Source: Methanocorpusculum sp. (lineage in GTDB: Archaea > Halobacteriota > Methanomicrobia > Methanomicrobiales > Methanocorpusculaceae). From it: a DNA stretch of 8,930 bases. Below are positions 5,892 to 8,930 of the stretch, piece by piece. The stretch lies in contig DALTWN010000030.1 in the NCBI GenBank assembly GCA_029987045.1, positions 1 through 8,930 of the forward strand, written 5' to 3'. Positions within the stretch are counted from its first letter, which is position 1. Every line of letters begins with the position of its first letter. The notes under the pieces are model-generated. The model was not told where the DNA came from and did not search any database. It saw only the letters and a list, made by a program, of their open reading frames with translations. A program made the translations under genes and the position numbers.

Positions 5892-5930
5892 GTATTTACA
5901 AAAAGTGGTAATTTTACCGGTTTTTGTCAA
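5892..5930 (+). repeat. Palindromic repeat, copy 2 (downstream of ATPase)
   Basis: This is the second copy of the ~39-bp repeat, 17 bases after the ATPase stop, with three differences from copy 1. It keeps GGTAA/TTACC and the A5/T5 arms. Read on either strand, a hairpin is followed by a T5 run, so it can serve as a bidirectional terminator between the converging ATPase and DUF371 genes. It is not placed to act as a promoter element for any gene, since both flanking genes end here. Confidence 0.85.
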
Positions 5931-5940
5931 CAGGAGTATT

Positions 5941-6369
5941 TCACTCGGGAACCGTGACCGTCATCGTGACGGTAAGTTCGGCGCCGGTCCTGAGCAGGTC
6001 GATCAGGTCCCGCGGCAGGTCGCGTGCGGCATGATCGGTGCCGATCGCGATGGTCCTGTCGCTGATGAACGCGGATGTCCGCCAGACAAAGGACACTGGA
6101 TTTTCGAATGTCTGCAGTTCGCTGCCGGAACCGGTAACCGTGACCGAGATGCCGCCCGCTTCGAGGACCGTGGTAAGGACGGCCTGCGGTCTGGTCATGG
6201 CCGCCTTGAATGCAGGCGACAGGTCGGCACATCCCTTGTCTGCGCCGACGCCGATGATACAGTCTCCCCGGGGGGAGAGCTCGGTCTCCTTCGTTACCTC
6301 GAACGTGCTCTTGTGCAGTCCGCGGACATTTTCATGGCCGCGACAATGGATGATTTCAGTAACTTCCAT
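5941..6369 (-). CDS. DUF371 family protein
   Basis: This 142-residue protein belongs to DUF371, a conserved archaeal family of unknown function. Signature segments are 'CRGHENVRGLHKSTFEVTKE' (9-28) and 'SPRGDCIIGVGADKG' (32-46), then 'VTVTGSGSELQTF' and the late 'FISDRTIAIGTDHAARDLPR'. The protein is mostly beta strand with no signal peptide or membrane segment, so it is probably cytoplasmic. The conserved His12, His19, Asp36 and Cys37 could form an active or metal site; that is a guess. I chose the ATG at 6369 because DUF371 proteins start here; an upstream in-frame ATG (6411) would add 14 residues lying inside the preceding gene. It overlaps the regulator gene by 14 bases, so the two are probably translated from one mRNA. 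The downstream palindromic repeat is its likely terminator. Confidence 0.9.
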   Translation of the reverse strand: MEVTEIIHCRGHENVRGLHKSTFEVTKETELSPRGDCIIGVGADKGCADLSPAFKAAMTRPQAVLTTVLEAGGISVTVTGSGSELQTFENPVSFVWRTSAFISDRTIAIGTDHAARDLPRDLIDLLRTGAELTVTMTVTVPE

Positions 6370-7000
6370 TGGTGATGGCTTTTGTCGGCAGGATATCGTC
6401 CCGTATGGCATATTTGCCGGTACTGTTCTCGAGATATCCGTTCGCGACCAGGGAATGCAGTGCGGCCGTGATTTCCGGAATCGGCCGTCCGCAGGCGTCG
6501 GCGAGTTCGATGGGGGTCATCGGCGTGTGCAGGAGTGCAAGAAGGATTTCCGGTTCGCTCTCGTCGGTACACACCGTGGAACTGTTCACTACCAGCTCCT
6601 CCATCTTCTGATCGAGATCCTTTTCGATGCTTTCCAGTTTCTGCATGAGTTCCCGCCGTCGTGTCATCAGTTCCTTGAGATGCGACAGGATATCTGCAAG
6701 CGGCAGAAGACCGGCGTGCGATTCCTGCAGGTCGTTCTCCTTCGGATCCATCTTGATGGACAGATTGATTTCCCGCAGCAGATAGTAGTATTTCCGGCGT
6801 TTATCGTCGCAGTAGGAGCCGATGACGTCTTCCTTCTGCAGGAGGGCGAGATGCTCGATCACGGCTTTCGGATTTATGGAGAGTTTATCTGATATTTCGG
6901 TTACGAAACAGGGTTTGCTATTGAGGAGGTCGATGATACGCCGCCGGTTCTTGTTGCCCAGTATATCGAGTATTTGTGAAATCTTATCCTGTTCGAACAT
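6356..7000 (-). CDS. ArsR-type transcriptional regulator with two winged-helix domains
   Basis: A 214-residue DNA-binding regulator. Residues ~5-72 form an ArsR-like winged helix ('QILDILGNKNRRRIIDLLNS', 'EISDKLSINPKAVIEHLALL', and a wing with 'DDKRRKYYYL'). A charged coiled coil follows (~105-142, 'LKELMTRRRELMQKLESIEK'), probably for dimerisation. A second winged-helix-like domain spans ~150-205 ('EILLALLHTPMTPIELADAC', 'PEITAALHSLVANGYLE'). No metal-binding CxC typical of arsenic or metal sensors is seen; the signal is unknown. This layout is familiar from archaeal regulators of unknown target. The start at 7000 has no Shine-Dalgarno sequence and fits a short-leader transcript. The 3' end overlaps the DUF371 start, and the gene is divergent from the DUF3089 lipoprotein across a 145-base gap, so it may control both. 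Confidence 0.88.
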   Translation of the reverse strand: MFEQDKISQILDILGNKNRRRIIDLLNSKPCFVTEISDKLSINPKAVIEHLALLQKEDVIGSYCDDKRRKYYYLLREINLSIKMDPKENDLQESHAGLLPLADILSHLKELMTRRRELMQKLESIEKDLDQKMEELVVNSSTVCTDESEPEILLALLHTPMTPIELADACGRPIPEITAALHSLVANGYLENSTGKYAIRDDILPTKAITNGSY

Positions 7001-7036
7001 AGCTATCGCTTACTTCATGTAAATGTGGGTTCTCCT

Positions 7037-7048
7037 GAGTTAAAAGAG
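7037..7048 (-). promoter_or_regulatory. Weak TATA-like element of the regulator gene
   Basis: On the minus strand CTCTTTTAACTC lies about 43 bases before the ATG at 7000, allowing initiation near 7017. The match to an archaeal TATA box is weak. No clear operator dyad stands out in 7001-7145. Confidence 0.3.
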
Positions 7049-7107
7049 TTTTGTGGATTTTCGCGTTCTGCACCGATACGGCCAGGAATCGCCTGATACT
7101 TGGTATT

Positions 7108-7122
7108 TCGTAATATTTAATA
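7108..7122 (+). promoter_or_regulatory. TATA-like promoter of the DUF3089 lipoprotein gene
   Basis: TCGTAATATTTAATA is centred about 30 bases before the ATG at 7146, predicting initiation within a few bases of the start codon. This agrees with the lack of a ribosome-binding site and supports ATG 7146 over an upstream in-frame GTG at 7053. Confidence 0.5.
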
Positions 7123-7145
7123 GAGTTCTTTGTAGATATTCCTAT

Positions 7146-8168
7146 ATGCACCTGAAAAAACTAGCATTAATCTGCGGTATTTCGCTGATTATCCTTGGTT
7201 GTGTTGTGGCCGCCGGATGTACTTCAACGACCACCGGGACTCCGGAAGCGGATGTATCTGCAGGTACCGATTATTCGGATATGAACAACTGGATGTATTT
7301 CGGCACGAATGCATCAGCACCAGCAGACCAAATTTTCTTCTATGGTACCGCAATTGCCACCCCCACCTATGAAAGCGGTGTTGGTGATATCTCCGACTCC
7401 ATGAAGAAAAGTGCACAGGCACAGTATGAGATCAAAGGCGCGGCATTTGAAGATTACACGAACGTCTATGCCCCATACTATCGTCAGATTGCTTCCGATG
7501 CATTCTCCGAGATTGAGAGCTGTGATGCATTCATCGATCTCATTGAGACTTCTGAAGTAATGGAGGATGTCACTGCAGCACTTGACTGTTACTTCGAGAA
7601 CTGCAATAACGGTCGTCCGTATATTCTCGCTGGTCATTCCCAGGGAGGGGCTGTCCTTCAGGCCATTCTTGAGGTCTACATGAAGGAACACCCGGAGTAC
7701 TACAAGAACATGATTGCGGCATATGCCGTCGGTTACGCCATCAATCCGGAGTGGCTGAAGGAAAACCCGCACGTGAAGTTCGCCGAGGGTGAAGATGATA
7801 CCGGTGTCATCATCAGCTGGAATACCGAAGGTCCGAACGCGACGAGAAGCAGTACTATCCTCTGTGAGAACGCTCCGGTTATTAATCCGATTACCTGGAA
7901 GACCGACGAATCATATGCCGACAAATCCCTCAGTAAAGGTGCCAAAGTCTCCCAGGGAGACGGAACCTATGTGATTGTCCCGCAGAAGAATGATGCCCAG
8001 ATCAATGCGACCCGCGGGGTAGTCATATGCACGACGGATACCAACTATATTGACAGCGATACCCTGAGTGATACCTCGCTTCACAATGACGATTATGCCG
8101 TCTACTTCGAGGATGTCAAGGCAAATGGCTTGAAGCGTGTCCAGGCATTCCTTTCGGGGAACGCCTGA
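7146..8168 (+). CDS. DUF3089 alpha/beta-hydrolase lipoprotein
   Basis: A 340-residue secreted protein. The N-terminus has Lys4-Lys5, a hydrophobic stretch and the lipobox 'VVAAGC' with Cys25, so it is probably lipid-anchored on the outer face of the membrane; a Thr/Ser/Pro-rich linker follows. The rest is a DUF3089 domain of the lipase-like alpha/beta-hydrolase clan: 'ADQIFFYGTA' early, 'VYAPYYRQI', the nucleophile elbow 'AGHSQGG' with Ser165, 'AYAVGYAINPEWL', 'GVIISWNTEGPNA' and the terminal 'SLHNDDYAVYFEDVKANG' with His313 as probable catalytic base. The acid, in the EGEDDTG region (~Asp217/218), is less certain. Hydrolysis of an ester or similar bond outside the cell is inferred; the substrate is unknown. 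Length fits the family. I chose ATG 7146 because it starts a proper signal peptide 30 bases after a TATA box. The gene is single, ending in a clear terminator. Confidence 0.88.
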   Translation: MHLKKLALICGISLIILGCVVAAGCTSTTTGTPEADVSAGTDYSDMNNWMYFGTNASAPADQIFFYGTAIATPTYESGVGDISDSMKKSAQAQYEIKGAAFEDYTNVYAPYYRQIASDAFSEIESCDAFIDLIETSEVMEDVTAALDCYFENCNNGRPYILAGHSQGGAVLQAILEVYMKEHPEYYKNMIAAYAVGYAINPEWLKENPHVKFAEGEDDTGVIISWNTEGPNATRSSTILCENAPVINPITWKTDESYADKSLSKGAKVSQGDGTYVIVPQKNDAQINATRGVVICTTDTNYIDSDTLSDTSLHNDDYAVYFEDVKANGLKRVQAFLSGNA

Positions 8169-8176
8169 ACGAATAT

Positions 8177-8208
8177 CCGGAACGGTTCTTCCGGTTTCCT
8201 TTTTTTTT
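8177..8208 (+). terminator. Hairpin plus T9 terminator of the lipoprotein gene
   Basis: CCGGAA (8177-8182) and TTCCGG (8189-8194) form a perfect 6-bp stem with a 6-base loop, followed by TTTCC and nine T (8200-8208). It starts nine bases after the stop codon. Confidence 0.8.
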
Positions 8209-8301
8209 CTGCACAGCAGTTGTTGATTCAGTCGCATCTGCCACGAGGGCGTGGGTTTCCCTGTTGGAATAGCATATCGAATGCCGGATGGATCGACGTG
8301 G

Positions 8302-8307
8302 AAAAAA
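8302..8307 (-). terminator. Oligo-T terminator of the LonB gene
   Basis: On the minus strand a T6 run follows the LonB stop codon by three bases. No strong hairpin accompanies it; an archaeal polymerase can stop at such T runs alone. Confidence 0.4.
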
Positions 8308-8310
8308 GTA

Positions 8311-8930
8311 TTATGCAGTTTCCGGCTCAACCGCGAGGTGTTCGCCGAGCTGCAGGAGTTTTGTTTCGAATTTTTCCGTGTCTGCCGGAACCAGGGCAAT
8401 CTTCAGGACTTCCTCGATTCTCGTGACCGGAATGATCGTGACCATTTCCGCATAGCGGTCTTCGATTAGGACATCGTCCAGGTTTGTCTTCGGGATGACG
8501 ACCGTCTTGATTCCTGCCTTTGCCGCTGCTTCGATCTTATAGGTCACACCGCCGATCGGCAGCACATCGCCTCTGACCGAAAGCGATCCGGTCATGGCGA
8601 CATCCTGGCGAACCGGTATGTTTTCCAGGGCGCTGATCACGGCGGTCGCCACGGTGACCGATGCCGAGTCTCCCTCCAGACCGTTGTAGGTTCCGATGAA
8701 CTGGATATGGATATCCATCTGACGGACATCGGCTCCCGAGAACTTCTTGATGAGTGCGCTGACGTTCTTGATGGATTCACGGGCGATGGTCTTCAGCTGA
8801 CCGGTCGCGATGACCGCTCCGCCGCTCAGGGCAAGTGCCGGCGTGACTTCCGCAGTCACCGGCAGGACCGATCCCGCATCGTTGCCGACGACGGCAAGAC
8901 CGTTGACACGGCCGACCGAGGTTCCTTCGA
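8311..8930 (-). CDS. lonB: ATP-dependent protease LonB, C-terminal protease domain (5' partial)
   Basis: The frame is open to the window edge, so only the last 206 residues are present. They form the Lon Ser-Lys protease domain: '[15 protein letters not shown]' at the edge, 'AEVTPAL', then '[14 protein letters not shown]' with catalytic Ser (codon 8665-8667), '[20 protein letters not shown]' with catalytic Lys (codon 8536-8538), and '[15 protein letters not shown]'. Archaeal LonB is a membrane-anchored AAA+ hexamer that unfolds and degrades regulatory and damaged proteins in the cytoplasm; its ATPase and membrane parts would lie beyond the window. The archaeal form is supported by the context and by the short C-terminal tail. 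A GTG at 8859 is internal, not the start. The gene converges on the lipoprotein gene; bases 8209-8301 between them hold no other feature. Confidence 0.93.
   Translation of the reverse strand, partial: EGTSVGRVNGLAVVGNDAGSVLPVTAEVTPALALSGGAVIATGQLKTIARESIKNVSALIKKFSGADVRQMDIHIQFIGTYNGLEGDSASVTVATAVISALENIPVRQDVAMTGSLSVRGDVLPIGGVTYKIEAAAKAGIKTVVIPKTNLDDVLIEDRYAEMVTIIPVTRIEEVLKIALVPADTEKFETKLLQLGEHLAVEPETA

Noticed and set aside
5905..6375. Long plus-strand frame opposite the DUF371 gene, and 6038-6892 opposite the regulator
   Set aside because: The minus-strand products match conserved families; the plus-strand translations do not look like proteins, and one begins inside the palindromic repeat.
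7053..7145. GTG start extending the lipoprotein by 31 residues
   Set aside because: The extension would put charged residues before the signal peptide and would start upstream of the TATA element.
8220..8469. Plus-strand frames opposite the LonB 3' end
   Set aside because: They are antisense to conserved LonB protease sequence and lack any family signature.

Overview
The window looks like the chromosome of a methanogenic euryarchaeon, most likely Methanomicrobiales (a Methanocorpusculum-like genome is my best guess, not proven). The archaeal evidence is a membrane-type LonB protease, an archaea-restricted DUF371 protein, an archaeal two-winged-helix ArsR-type regulator, BRE/TATA-like promoters, short leaders and oligo-T terminators. 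Base composition is intermediate, with two visibly AT-richer patches (about 1650-2300 and 4510-5940).

Layout. (1) 1-978: 3' end of an ABC-transporter substrate-binding protein with an unusual domain order, closed by a hairpin plus T8 terminator. (2) 1014-1646: HD-domain phosphohydrolase. (3) 1650-2350: an AT-rich accessory island with a frameshifted RelE-like toxin remnant (+), a small convergent antitoxin-like gene (-), and a decayed second copy of the HD gene's last 18 codons on its far side. (4) 2447-4508: an ACT-domain protein, then overlapping xseA-xseB for exodeoxyribonuclease VII, a bacterial-type nuclease unusual in archaea. (5) 4510-5930: a DUF4143-type AAA ATPase gene bracketed by two nearly identical ~39-bp repeats, each an imperfect palindrome. 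The first copy lies exactly between promoter and start codon, the second just after the stop. (6) 5941-7000 (-): ArsR-type regulator and DUF371 protein, overlapping by 14 bases, so probably one operon. (7) 7146-8168 (+): a secreted DUF3089 alpha/beta-hydrolase lipoprotein, divergent from the regulator, with a clear terminator. (8) 8311-8930 (-): C-terminal protease domain of LonB, cut by the window edge.

How the genes work together. XseA and XseB form one enzyme, and their ATGA overlap fits coupled translation. The regulator and DUF371 protein are probably co-expressed, and the regulator is placed to control the divergent lipoprotein as well. The rest appear to be independent housekeeping or cell-surface genes. 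The most intriguing structures are the repeat-bracketed ATPase cassette and the toxin-antitoxin island bordered by a duplicated gene end. I see no tRNA, rRNA, CRISPR array or recognisable transposase.
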